A stretch of DNA of 64,000 bases, from positions 42,569,095 to 42,633,094 of the forward strand of contig NC_084464.1 in assembly GCF_027409185.1 (NCBI RefSeq). Reading direction: 5' to 3'. Below are positions 33,622-43,767 of the stretch, in pieces (positions within the stretch are counted from its first letter, which is position 1; the number at the start of each line of letters is the position of its first letter). The stretch is from Cynocephalus volans. Taxonomy: Eukaryota; Chordata; Mammalia; Dermoptera; Cynocephalidae. A model generated the notes under the pieces. The model searched no databases. It worked only from the letters and a program-made list of their open reading frames with translations, and was not told where the DNA came from. The position numbers and the translations under genes are program-made.

Positions 33622-33729
33622 ACTGATGGCTGAATTTCTCTGTCCCAGCTGCTGCATTTGGGTTCTGCCCTTTCTTCCTGTCATTACTTAAAGATTAGGA
33701 AGCATTCCCTGAACAAAGGAATTTTCCTT

Positions 33730-34210
33730 TGTTAAATAAAAATTGTTTGGGACTAAGTTCCTGCAGTAGGCCCCAACAAACCAGACTAAAAACCTAGATG
33801 GAGTCACCCCTACTCAATTCCACATCATTTAAGTTGTGGTCTGACCTTCCAAGAAGCCAGGAGAAAGAGATAACAGTCAATTTCCCAAACAGGCTAGCTT
33901 AAATAGGTATGATAATGAAGTTCCCTCTGCTTTAATCCTTACACCAAAGAGATAGCCTGATGTCAACTAATCTGTTATTTTCCCCTTCTGTCTCCCTCTC
34001 CCTGCCTTACAAGCAAAGTAACTTTGAAATGACCAATCTGGGGCCGGGCCCGTGGCTCACTCGGGAGAGTGCGGTGCTGATAACACCAAGGCCACGGGTT
34101 CGGATCCTTTGTTTAAAAAAAAAAAAGAAAAGAAAAAGAAATGACCAATCTCCTTTGTTCTTTGTTTCTGCTTTCTTCACAGGGTTGATCTTCTTCCTGT
34201 CCCTTTAAGA
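33730..34210 (+). repeat. LTR fragment, ERV1-like, 3' end missing
   Basis: It starts TGTTAAATAAAAATTG and continues GGACTAAGTTCCTGCAGTAG. It is clearly the same family as 45281-45875 (+) and about 43768-44737 (-). Its 3' end is lost at the ubiquilin junction. A SINE is nested at 34040-34137. Confidence 0.75.
34040..34137 (+). mobile_element. SINE, first head of the dimer only
   Basis: It holds only the left-type head (GGGGCCGGGCCCGTGGCTCA to GGTTCGGATCC) and then an A-rich tail. A perfect 14-bp duplication GAAATGACCAATCT lies at 34026-34039 and 34138-34151. Confidence 0.92.
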
Positions 34211-34419
34211 GTTACTTTGAGGTGTTGATGATGTAACAACACGCATTTCCAGAGGTGTGTATTTGTTAAAGTGAATGATCCTGAAGTGTTTGGAGTTTTG
34301 ATGACGACATACAATCAGCGTGGATTCCATACAGGCCCCAGGAATCCTGATCTTTTAACATTGTCCCAGTATGAGAATGTTATTCTCCAGGACCTGAGAA
34401 GCCCGTAGAAATTTCTGTC

Positions 34420-35620
34420 CTGGGCAGCCGACTGAGCTTGTCTCAGACACAACAAAGCTCTTTCTACTTCGGGTTTTCACAGCGTCGTTGGGTCTTGGGC
34501 TCGGCTGCGGCAGAGCGTAGAGACAAAGCAGGACAGAGCCGGGGGGCCTCTCGGGACGAGGGGGGCGCAGGCGAGGGGCGAGTGTGGAGGCTCCAGGGAG
34601 AGCGCGCGGCGCGGACCCGGCGGGCGGAGGGCGCGGTCCCAACTGCCTGTGCAACGATCGGTCTCTCTGAGGAACGGGTTCCTTGAGTTCTGTATCCGCA
34701 CAGTCCAGCATGGTGACTGGCAGATAGTAAAGGACGTTAATAGATTTAAGGAATGAGCAGTTAAGCGCGGCTGTCTGAGCCCTAAGCGAGGAACTTAGCA
34801 CCCTGGACCACTCGCAGGTCTTGGTCTCTTTGCGGCTGCTGAGAGTCTTCCCTGCCCCTTTCCCTCCGCTCTGGGCGTCAGGGGGACCTCCTGCTCTCGC
34901 TCCCACCGAGGGCTTCCTGTGGCGTCCCCCTGTTGTCACGCCCGTCGCTCCACAGTTTCCCTCCCCCTACCCCGCCTTCCCGGTTTCTGCATTCTCCGGG
35001 CTCAGATGTGTCTCTCCAGGGCTTGGGAGTGTCCGAATCCCCGCCCGCCTTGCTTTCCTGAGGGGCAGGGAAGGGGCGGTTCGACTGCGCCGCTTTCGCT
35101 TGTCTGGAAGGGTGGGACGCTCTGGGCTATGAGAACCCAGAAGAGACTCACAGGGCGGTGTTGACGACTGACTGGAGATTTGCAGTAGCTCAGAAGGAGT
35201 ATTTTTCCTCAATAGGAGGAAAAAAGAGTCAAACTGAAATGACGGCTCCAGTGCTAGAAAATAGTTGGTGAGACCAACTACGGTCGACAAAGTGGAGGAA
35301 ACGTGCTTTTCCTGTTTTCTCCGCTGCCGCGTTCGCCACGACCTCAGCTTCCCTCGTCCTCGGTCCCTCCTTTGGTGCCGGGCTGTGGCCTCTCCACACC
35401 CGCTGAGTTGCGACTCCTGTACTCTCTATATCCGGTCTCCCCTGCCCTCGCCCAGTGTTCCTCAAATAACCTCGCTCATTCCAAGTCCGCGAATCCTTAG
35501 CATTCAATCCCCACAAACCTGGTGTACGCAACAGTGCCTAGCCCAGGAGATCCACGTGCCCTCCCCCTCTAGACCTGCAGCTGATGGGCAGCTCACAAAG
35601 CCCTAGGCTCTGCACAGCCC
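34420..35620. promoter_or_regulatory. CpG-rich island upstream of ubiquilin pseudogene 1
   Basis: CpG density is high from about 34430 to 34660 and again from about 34860 to 35400. The low end overlaps the ubiquitin-like domain of the pseudogene, whose parent gene is itself GC-rich at its start. The remainder extends far beyond any coding match, so it may be a true promoter. A fair donor on + (GTTG then GTGAGA) lies near 35264. Open frames here are unsupported. Confidence 0.45.
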
Positions 35621-35699
35621 TAATCTCTGACAGCCTTCTGTCCTGCCCAGACCTCTGTGGCTGCCTCACCTCAGGCATAGGACCCTGTCTGGGATGCGG

Positions 35700-35870
35700 A
35701 TCACAGTGTGTGGCCACTGCCTTAGCTCAGGTCATCATTATCAGTCCCTGAGGTTTCTGCCGAAATTTCCCAACACATTTCTTTACCTCCAGTCTTGCTG
35801 TCCTCCTAAGACTCTGCCTGCAACTAGGGAGATCTTCGTAAAGCAAATTGTCATCTGAAGGTGGAAACCT
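35700..35870 (+). mobile_element. LINE-2 fragment
   Basis: GCCTTAGCTCAGGTCATCAT, CTTTACCTCCAGTCTTGC, then GAGATCTTCGTAAAGCAAAT and AAACCTTCATGGCCCACAC follow the L2 3' region order. Confidence 0.65.
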
Positions 35871-35885
35871 TCATGGCCCACACAA

Positions 35886-36475
35886 TCATTTCAGTTGATA
35901 CAGAAAAGCATTTAACAAAATTTAACACTCTTTTATTATAAAAACACTCAACAAGCTAAGAATAGAAGGAAATTTCCTGAACATAATAAAGGCCACATGA
36001 AAAGCCCACAGCTAGCATCATACTTGATGGTAAAAGACTAAAGGGTTTTCCTCTAAGATCAAGAATAAGACAAGGAGGCCCACTCTTACCCCTTCTATTC
36101 AACATAGCATTGGAAGATCTAGACAGAGCAAGTAGGCAAGGAAAAGAAATAAAATGCGTCATAAAATGGAAAGGAAAAAGTAAAATTATCTTTGTTAGCA
36201 GACAGCATGATCTTATGTGTAGAAAATCCTAAAGATTACACACACACACACACACAAAACTGTTGGAGCCAATAAACAAACAATAAACAAATTCAACAAA
36301 ATTGCAGGATAAAAATCAGCATACAGAGAGGCTGGCTGGTTAGCTCAGTTGGTTAGAGCACAGCCTTATAAGACCAATGTCACTGGTTGGGTTCCCATAC
36401 CAGCCAGCCACAAAAATAAATAAATAAATATATCAACACTGCCGAAATCAGTTGCATTTCTATACCATGCCTTGC
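35886..36475 (+). mobile_element. L1 ORF2 fragment with nested SINE
   Basis: Sense L1 ORF2 text (CATTTCAGTTGATACAGAAA, AACATAATAAAGGCCACATG, CCTCTAAGATCAAGAATAAG) runs to a (CA)n near 36238. It resumes after the SINE at 36331-36431 with ATCAGTTGCATTTCTATACC. It is frameshifted and dead. Confidence 0.85.
36331..36431 (+). mobile_element. tRNA-Ile-type monomeric SINE in L1
   Basis: Complete head from GGCTGGCTGGTTAGCTCAG to CCAGCCAGCCAC with an (AAAT)n tail. It splits the L1 ORF2 fragment. Confidence 0.9.
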
Positions 36476-37149
36476 AGTGTGGTGTTTCCTCTAGTCCTAA
36501 AGAGACAGGTCGACCCAGTCCAGGTGGAGTGCTGACTTAGAGAATGAAGGAAGCAGCTAAAATAATCTGAGAAAGCATATCAATTTGTGAGCCAAATATA
36601 AATCATAAAGTGTTAGATTAAGGAAATGCACTTTCCCATAATAATACAGTATTCCTTTACCCAACCTAAGGATTAAGGTATTTTCATTTAGTGAATATTT
36701 TCAGAAAGTTATCATGTATACTTTATTTCTTTGTAATTTAGTGAATTCTGTATGAGAGAACCAGAATTGAAATTTCTATTGCATTTTCAAGGAAAGTACC
36801 TCACCAGCATTTTGAACTTTGGCTCAGTTGTTCAAAAGATACTGTGAGTGCCTAGAAAACTAGCAGGTTCTTAGCTTTGGTTTTATGTCCTTATTTTCTT
36901 TATCTCTTTAGTTACATGAATTCTGCTCAGATACTCTATTACTGTATATTTCTAGAAAACACAGCCTTGAATACGTACATGTCTTAAATTCAAATGAAGC
37001 AAAACTATCGAAATGTAGTATAAATCTTTAAAACATTTGAATTGCAGAAAATACATACCACAATCACAATAAACAACACTGCACTGAAAACTATAGGATG
37101 TAAATAATTTGCTTTTCTATAATGATTTCACTCACAAATTACCAGGCTT

Positions 37150-37607
37150 ATTAATGACCCCTCATCACATCCTAATCCCCAGAAACTGTGAGTGTTGCCT
37201 TACTTGGCAAAAGGGACTTTGCAGATGTGATTAAGTCTTGAGACAAGATCTTGAGACAAGGAGATTATCCTGGATTTGCTGGGTGGGCTCAATATATTTA
37301 CAGTGGTACTTATCAGAGGAATCAGTTGGGTGAGAAGGGGACATGATGATGTAAGGAGGGACTGAAGTGATTCACTTTGAAGAGTTTACAAGCCAAGGAA
37401 CACAGCAGCCTCTGGAATCTGCAAAGAGTAAGGGAATGGATTTTCCCGTAGAGCCTCCAGAAGGAATCAGCCCAGCTGACACCTCAATTTTATCCCACTG
37501 GAACAAATTTTGGACTTCTGGCCTCAAGACCTTTAAATAAATAAATATGTTTTGTTTTAAGCCACCTAATTTGTGATAATTTGTTATAGCAAACGAAACT
37601 AATATGC
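37150..37607 (+). mobile_element. MLT1-type solo LTR
   Basis: ACTTGGCAAAAGGGACTTTG, GATGTGATTAAG, GGGTGGGCTCAATATATTTA and GTTTTAAGCCACCTAATTTG are in the MLT1 order on +. Confidence 0.85.
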
Positions 37608-37611
37608 TACT

Positions 37612-38100
37612 TTGGTAGACTGAAGGATGATTCCCCAAAAGATGTTTATGTCAAATCCCCAGGACATGTGACTGTTACTTTATATGGCAAAAGAGTGAAT
37701 ATCACCACATATATATGGCAAAAGATATGATTAGGTTAATGATTTTGAGGAGAGGAGCTATTCCAGATTCCCCAGGTGAGCCCTAAATACAATGTCATCC
37801 TTACAAAAGAGAAGCAGAGGGAGTTTTGAGGTGCACAGACACACAGAGGAGAAGGTGATCTGAAGACAGCAAGAGAGACTAGAGTGATGCAGGCACAAGC
37901 CAAGAAATGCCTGCAGCCACCAGAAGCTGGAAGAGACAAGGAATGGAGTCTCTTCTAGAGCCTCTGGAGGGAGCACAGCCCTACAGACACTCTGATTATG
38001 GACTTCTGGCCTCCAGAATTGTGAGAGAAGAGATTTCTATTGTTTTAAACTATCAAGTTATGATAGGTAATTTGTTATGATGACCACCAGAAACTTATAT
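37612..38100 (+). mobile_element. Second MLT1-type LTR, adjacent
   Basis: It has GATGTTTATGTCAAATCCCC, AGATATGATTAGGTTAATGA, CCAGGTGAGCCCTAAATAC and GGCCTCCAGAATTGTGAGAG. It is a different MLT1 copy that lies head to tail with the previous one, not its exact repeat. Confidence 0.8.
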
Positions 38101-38196
38101 AACTACCATAATCTAATGTTTAAAAAGTGATCAATTTGAAAGTTGGTATGTTTGCAAGAATCTCATTAAAATGCAGAAGGAAGTATTTAATTCGTT

Positions 38197-38275
38197 CTTT
38201 TTTTTTTTTTTTTTTTTTTTTTTGGCAGCTGGCGGGTATGGGGACCCAAAACCAACTGAGCTAACGGGCCAGCCC
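38197..38275 (-). mobile_element. Truncated tRNA-Ile-type SINE with long T run
   Basis: A T run of about 25, then GGCAGCTGGCGGGTATGGGG and ACGGGCCAGCCC, with the middle of the head deleted. AGTATTTAATTC repeats on both sides. Confidence 0.85.
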
Positions 38276-39229
38276 AGAAGTATTTAATTCAAACAAATTC
38301 CTTGAATGCAAAAGCATTTATTTCCATCTACAAGTATAAACTGCACTCCATCTTCATCACCGTATAGTATATAACAGGACAGTGCAAAGCTCAAAATATA
38401 ATAATGCATTATTTTAAATATTTATGAAACATTGTAAAAAATAACTTGTTTTTAATAATCAGAAACATTTCTATGGTGCAGGGGATTCAATAAATTCCAA
38501 AGACTTCATTGACTCACTTACATTGTTATTAGACATTATACATTTGCTTTATCGCTTAAAAACTCCATTGTAGTAGACGGATCTATTTGTTCCTGAAAAC
38601 TAACTTCTAGAGTCTGTAGCTGCTGAGAATTTTCTCCTTCAGGAGCCTGCAGTATGTGTTGAAAAGATCAGGTCCTGTGAGACCTGATCTGGAACTTCCA
38701 TTTTCTCCAGGGGGACAGATGGCCATGTTACTCTCTGCAATCTCTAATGTGTCCCCATTTCTAATGCCTCTACACCAAAAGTAAACCCTGAAATAAAGTC
38801 TGGGTCTTTGTGGCTAATATCTGTAAATCTTGCTAAATCTGTAACAAAGCCTCCATTTCACTCTAGAATTTGATGTGGATAAAAGTGCATTAGATTATGG
38901 ATCAGTTACTAAATTACACTTCTCTGCCCAATTGTAGGTTTTCAGTTTTCTGCTGCTAACACTCTGCATTCCTGCTACTACAGGCCCTTACTTGGTGCAA
39001 CAGGACTTGTCCTGTGGGGACCTGTCAGTGTCACCCACAGTGCTGGTGGTTCTCAATGGTTGTTGTGGAGACAAGGGATTAGGTAATGCTCTCTAGTTTC
39101 TACATCAGAAAACTGACAACCTTCAACTGAAGGGGCATTACTCACTAAAGATATAGATAGATCATCACCAAACTTCCCTTGCACTGCCAGCCTACAAGTA
39201 CAACAAAGCAAAATATACCTCTGGAATTA

Positions 39230-39326
39230 TTTTTCTTTGGTGGCTGGCTGGTATGGGAATCTGAACCCGTGACCTTCGTGTTATAAGGCTGAGCTCTAAC
39301 CAACTGCACTAACCCACCAGCTACCC
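39230..39326 (-). mobile_element. tRNA-Ile-type monomeric SINE
   Basis: Reverse head from TTTGGTGGCTGGCTGGTATG to CTAACCCACCAGC. It interrupts ubiquilin pseudogene 2. Confidence 0.85.
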
Positions 39327-39651
39327 TCTGGGATCCTTTTAAGATTGCTCAAGGCTCAGCCTGAAAGATATGTCATGATTTTATGTTTTTGATGGATTCA
39401 CAGCAAGTTTTAGCAGTTGTCATTTTATATTCAGATTATAGAGCCAAATCTAATCTCTAGATTTCTATGTATCAACTGTCAATGTTTGGGAACTGGCCAT
39501 AATTAAGAGCCCCGTAAGGTCAGGACTTTGAAATGGGCTTTGAAATAGATTTCCCATCATCCAGACCATTATCTCAGGGTTGATTATGATTTGCCACAGC
39601 ATCCGACCTTGTGTACTGAGAGGTACACAAGGTCTCTTCAAAGCCACCTAG

Positions 39652-39826
39652 GGGCTGGCCTGTGGCTCACTCGGTAGAGTACGGTGCTGATAACACCAAG
39701 GCCCCGGGTTCGGATCCCATATACGGATGGCCGGTTCGCTCACTGGCTGAGTGTGGTGCTGACAACACCAAGTCAAGGGTTAAGATCCCCTTACCAGTCA
39801 TCTTTTAAAAAAAAAAAAAAAAAGCC
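39652..39826 (+). mobile_element. tRNA-Ile-type dimeric SINE
   Basis: Complete dimer with poly(A). AAAGCCACCTA occurs on both sides. It interrupts ubiquilin pseudogene 2. Confidence 0.92.
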
Positions 39827-40019
39827 ACCTAATCCACAAGGATTTCTCTTAGTAAAAGCAGGTGTAAAGTTGTTACAAAGTGGTGATGGTATATGTGACT
39901 TTCCAGAGTCTGTGTTTGCTGAGGTAACTGATCCTGGAGTCTGTTTTCTCTTTTGATGATACGGAGGCTCCATTGTGATTCCACTGTGGACCCACACTCA
40001 TCCACGATGCAGCAAATCA

Positions 40020-40083
40020 GGGGCTAGCGAGTTAGCTCAGTTGGTTACAGCACGGTGTTACAACACCAGGGTCAAGGGTTCCT
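40020..40083 (+). mobile_element. tRNA-Ile-type SINE, truncated
   Basis: The head starts GGGGCTAGCGAGTTAGCTCA and stops after GGGTCAAGGGTTCC with no poly(A). It marks the end of the recognisable ubiquilin match. Confidence 0.7.
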
Positions 40084-40194
40084 ACACCCTAAGTAAGGGA
40101 TTTATCTTTATATCAAATTTCCATATAGCTCAGGTAGGGTGAATTGAAAAATTCTTGTTTTTAGTCTTTCAGTCGCTGTGCACACCCTCATAGC

Positions 40195-40369
40195 TTTTTT
40201 CATATCTTAGTCCTACTCAAAGATTTAAGTGACTGCTGCCCAGATATAACTTATTCCTGAGCTCCTCACATCCTTCAAATCCAATCCACCTTTCCACCTT
40301 GGGAACACACTCCTGCTAGGCCAGTCTACTCATCGTTCCCTGCTCATGCCATAATCCTCTCTCCTTCTG
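40195..40369 (+). mobile_element. LINE-2 fragment, left part
   Basis: GAGCTCCTCACATCCTTCAA to TGCTCATGCCATAATCC reads as L2. The element is split by the MaLR retrocopy and continues from 42551 to about 42665. Confidence 0.6.
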
Positions 40370-40385
40370 TACCTTTGCTCTTTCT

Positions 40386-42534
40386 TTTTTTTTAATAAAG
40401 GAAAGAGGTTTATTTGGTTTCGATTCTGGGACAGCTGCATCTGGCACGGGCCTCAGGCTGCTTCTACTCATGGCGGAAAGTGGCAGCCAGCAGGTACAAG
40501 CAGATCACATGGCGAGAGGAAGCAAGAGTGAGAGAGGAGGTGCCAGGGCCTTTTCAAGCAACGAGCTCTCGTGGGAACTATTAGAGCAAGAACTCACTCA
40601 TTAATCCCCCCTCCCCCAGGGAGAGCATTAATCCATTCATGAGGGATCCGCCCCCATGACTCAATCAGTTTCCAACACTGCCACATTGGAGATCAGATTT
40701 CCACCTGAGTTTTGGAGGGGCAACACATCCAAACTCCATCATTCCGCCCCTGGCCCCCCAAAACTCATGTTCCTCTCACATACAAAATGCAATCATTCCA
40801 TCCCAAAAGTCCCCAAAGTGTTAGCTTGCTCCAGCACCAACTTAAAAGTCCAAAGTCCAAAGTCTCATCTGAGACCAAAAGCAAAAGTCCTTCCAGCTTT
40901 GAACCTGTAAAATTCAAAACCAAATTTATCTACTGCCAAGACACAATGGTGAAACAGGCATTGGGTACATGTTCCCACTCCAAAAGGGAGGAATAGGCCA
41001 GAAGAAAGGAGAAACAGGTCCCAAACAAGTCCGAAACCCAGCAGGGCACACATTATGTTTTAAACCTCCAAAATAATCTTCTTTGACTCCAAGTCCTGCA
41101 TCCTGGGCACAATTGGGCATCTGGGCCCCCAAAGCATCAGGCAGCCTCATTCCCACAGCTCTGCCAGGTGCAGCCTAGTGGGCTGTGCTAGTGCCTGTGA
41201 CTTTTCCAGGCCTGTATTGCACGTTACCAGTGGCCCTGCAGTTCTGGGGTCCTGGCAGCAGCCCCGCTGCATTGGCTCTACTAGACATTTCCCTGGGGGG
41301 ACTCTCTGTGCGGGCTCCAACCCCACTTTTCTGCTCAGTGTTGCTCTAGTAGATGACCTTCATGGTGGCTCCACCCCTGCGGCAGGTCTCTGCCTGGGCT
41401 TCCAGGCTTTTCCATACATCCTCTGGAATCTGAGTGGAGGCTGCCATGACTCCACTGTTCTCACGTCCTACCAACCTGCAGACTTAACACAATGTGGACG
41501 CCACCGAGGTCTCGGGCCTCTACTCTCCAGGGCTGCTGCACGAACCACACTTGGGGCCGCTCCAGCAGGAGCAGCTGGAATGCAGGGAGCAGGTTCCTGA
41601 GGGCAGCTGTGCCCCAGGTCTGCCCTCTGGGACAACTCAGTCCTTCCAAGCCTCAGGGCCTGTGATGGGTGGGGCACCCTTCCAGACTTCTCAAATACCT
41701 GCAGGGCATTTTTTCCCTTGTCCTGGTTCTTAGCATCTGGCTGCCTCATCACCAAGATAATGTCTTTAGCAACCAGTTTATCTGCTTCACCCTTGCATTG
41801 TTCTCCGACTCTCTGCTTCTTTACTTCATGGCCAGGCTGCAAAGTTTCCAAATCTTTATGCTCTGCTTCCATTTTAAATTCTGGCTTTACATCGTGCCTT
41901 TGCCGCCGTAACTCAGAGTAGGCTGTTAGAAGTAGCCATGCAGTGTCCTGAATGCTTTGCTGCTTAGAAATTTCTTTGGTCAAATGCTCTAGTTCACAAC
42001 TCTTAAGTCCCGCCTTCCACAAAATCCAAGGGCATGGACACAATGCAGCCAGGTTCCTTGCTATGTGTAGCAAGGGTGATCTTTTGTCCAATTCCCAATA
42101 AGTTCCTCATTTCTGTCTGACACCTCATCATCTGCATGGCCTTTACTGTCTGCATTTCTATCAGCATTCTGCTCGCCACCACATGAGTCTCTAAGACATT
42201 TCAAACTTTCCCTCATTTTTTTCTCTTCTTCTAAGTCCTCCAAACTCCTCCAACCTTTGCCCATTACCTAGTTCCAAAGCTGCATCCACATTTTCAGGTA
42301 TCTGTATAGCAACACCCCACTCCTTGGTACCAATTTTCTGTTTTAGTCCGTTTTGTGATGCTATAACAGAAACACCTGAGACCGGGTAATTTATAAAGAA
42401 AAGAGGTTTATTTGGCTTACGATTCTGGGACAGCTGAATCTGGCATGGGCCTCAGGCTGCTTCTACTCATGGCTGAAAGTGGCAGGCAGCCGGCGGGTAC
42501 AAGCAGATCACATCGTGAGAGAGGAAGCAAGAGC
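40386..42534 (-). mobile_element. MaLR retrocopy: L1-mobilised, polyadenylated MaLR RNA
   Basis: On - this copy does not start at an LTR edge. It starts inside the LTR at the expected RNA start (R), runs through U5, the internal region and a 3' LTR. It stops about 14 nt after the AATAAA, followed by an A run (T run 40386-40393). A perfect 16-bp duplication TACCTTTGCTCTTTCT flanks it at 40370-40385 and 42535-42550. MaLR proviruses use about 5 bp and complete LTRs, so integrase did not make this copy. Start, end, tail and long duplication all match a processed pseudogene of a full-length MaLR transcript. The internal frame is broken into pieces of up to about 207 codons. Confidence 0.88.
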
Positions 42535-42550
42535 TACCTTTGCTCTTTCT

Positions 42551-42665
42551 AATCCTCTCATTATTCCTCAAGGGTCAGTGGTCACCTCTAGTTACAAATA
42601 TAATAGATGTTCTTCAGTCTTCATTCTTCTCAACCTCTCTAGGGCATTCTACAGGCACAATCTTC
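42551..42665 (+). mobile_element. LINE-2 fragment, right part
   Basis: It continues the L2 piece split by the MaLR retrocopy (AATCCTCTCATTATTCC onward). Confidence 0.55.
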
Positions 42666-42667
42666 CT

Positions 42668-42757
42668 TTGCGTGTGTGTGCATGTGCGGGGATCCAAACC
42701 AGTGACCTTGATGTTATAGGGCTATGCTCTAACCAACTGAGCTAATCGGCTAGCCCC
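42668..42757 (-). mobile_element. tRNA-Ile-type monomeric SINE
   Basis: Reverse head from GGGGATCCAAACCAGTGACC to GAGCTAATCGGCTAGCCCC. The tail is replaced by a TG-rich stretch. Confidence 0.85.
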
Positions 42758-43228
42758 CTCAATCCTCCTTCTTGAAGTGCCTAATTTGGCCTGAATAATA
42801 TCACATTCTGGACTCTAGAGTCTAAAATCCAGATTCATGCCAAAATCCCATGGACAGCCTTTTATAAGTACCAATAGATGGACCTACTGAATCAAATCTC
42901 CAGAAGTAGAAAACTTCGGTCTTTTAAAAACTCCTAGGGGATCACGAGCAACGAGTCAATGGATCTGTTTGGTGTTCATACTGCACTCCAGTCCTCCTAA
43001 TCTCTGCTTTCCATAGTCAGTTAACCTTTGAGTTAGCTTTCTTCTCTCCCTCTCCTCTGTGAGAGGTCAGGCACCACATTCTGGCAGTTTTCTCAAAAGT
43101 TCCTCTATGCTATTGGCCTCAGTGATCCTCCCCTCATTTACTGACCTTTTATTAATTCCTCTGAGGTATACAGAAACTTCTGTATTTATTGTATTATATT
43201 TTTGTTCTTTCTTTAGGCTTCTTCCATG
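42758..43228. other. Unassigned spacer
   Basis: No gene or named repeat recognised between the SINE and the solo LTR. Confidence 0.4.
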
Positions 43229-43233
43229 CCTTC

Positions 43234-43676
43234 TGTATTAGTCCATTTTGTGTTGCTATAACAGAAATACCTGAGACTGGGTGATTTATAAAGAAAAACA
43301 AAATTTATTGCTTACAGTTTCTGAGGCTGGGAAGTCCAAAGTCCATCTGGTGGTGACAACAGTGACCCAGGGGTTTCACATTGCAAGATGGTGGAAGCAG
43401 AGAGAGCAAGAGAGAGACTTTCCTCTTCTTTTAAAGCTCTCAGAACTTTGAGAGCTTTGACCCCCATTCTCAGCCTTGACCCCCATTTTTAATCCATTCA
43501 CCACTGCATGGTCCTACAATCCAATCACCTCTTCAAGGCTCCACATTTCAATTACCATAATAGTATTTCCCACCCTCTTAACAGTCACAGTGGGGCCAAG
43601 TTTCTAATACATAAAACTTGGGGAATACAATTAAAGCTTCAATGACTTTGGGGGGGACATAATTCAATCCACTACA
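43234..43676 (-). repeat. Solo MaLR LTR, type B
   Basis: On - it runs from TGTAGTGGATTGAATTATG to CGGACTAATACA-like ends, the same type as 22460-22878. A perfect 5-bp duplication CCTTC lies at 43229-43233 and 43677-43681. Confidence 0.9.
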
Positions 43677-43767
43677 CCTTCTAAATTTTAACCTTTATAT
43701 ATACATTTATTTAACAAGTATTGACAGCTGACTAATTGGAGGAATTGCATTAGGTGCTATGTTTTTC

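Larger units (their letters stand above)
30950..34490 (-). pseudogene. Ubiquilin pseudogene copy 1, intronless, broken by three LTRs
   Basis: On - the conceptual pieces follow the ubiquilin order. The ubiquitin-like domain is at 34490-34350, then KDQD and GIH phrases continue to 34211. ENSFVQGMLPNL and MQQLGQRNSAIS lie at about 33720-33625. ISHVLNNLDVMGQMLE and MMQEMT lie just below 33021. SSGVGGQPSP lies near 32770, KNILQHVVENP near 32060 and FFQQMLQTPVG near 31750. The pieces form one unspliced series although ubiquilin-1 is a multi-exon gene, so this is a retrocopy. Stops and frameshifts are frequent. LTRs at 32081-32603, 33022-33621 and about 33730-34210 interrupt it, and about 40 codons are lost at the last one. 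From about 31600 to 30950 the match to copy 2 continues, presumably 3' UTR. Ubiquilins carry ubiquitinated clients to the proteasome; this copy cannot encode one. Confidence 0.8.
36930..40018 (-). pseudogene. Ubiquilin pseudogene copy 2, intronless
   Basis: On - the series starts near 40018, inside the end of the ubiquitin-like domain. It continues with a Ser/Thr-rich linker ending NPCGLGG and with NPEIMVWMMGN and SPDLTGLLIMA near 39560-39500. KLAVNP lies near 39400. After a nested SINE comes FGDDLSISLVSNAPSVEG near 39180. The tail holds QHILQAP, LQTLEVSFQEQ and EFLSDKAN near 38680-38560, which align with the ubiquilin C-terminal UBA region. There are no introns, and stops and frameshifts are present. 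The N-terminal end is cut by a SINE at 40020. Matching to copy 1 continues below 38560 as presumed 3' UTR to about 36930, interrupted by two MLT1 LTRs and a SINE. I recall a ubiquilin-1 pseudogene (UBQLN1P1) between RPP21 and HLA-E in human, so at least one copy may be old and shared. Confidence 0.8.
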
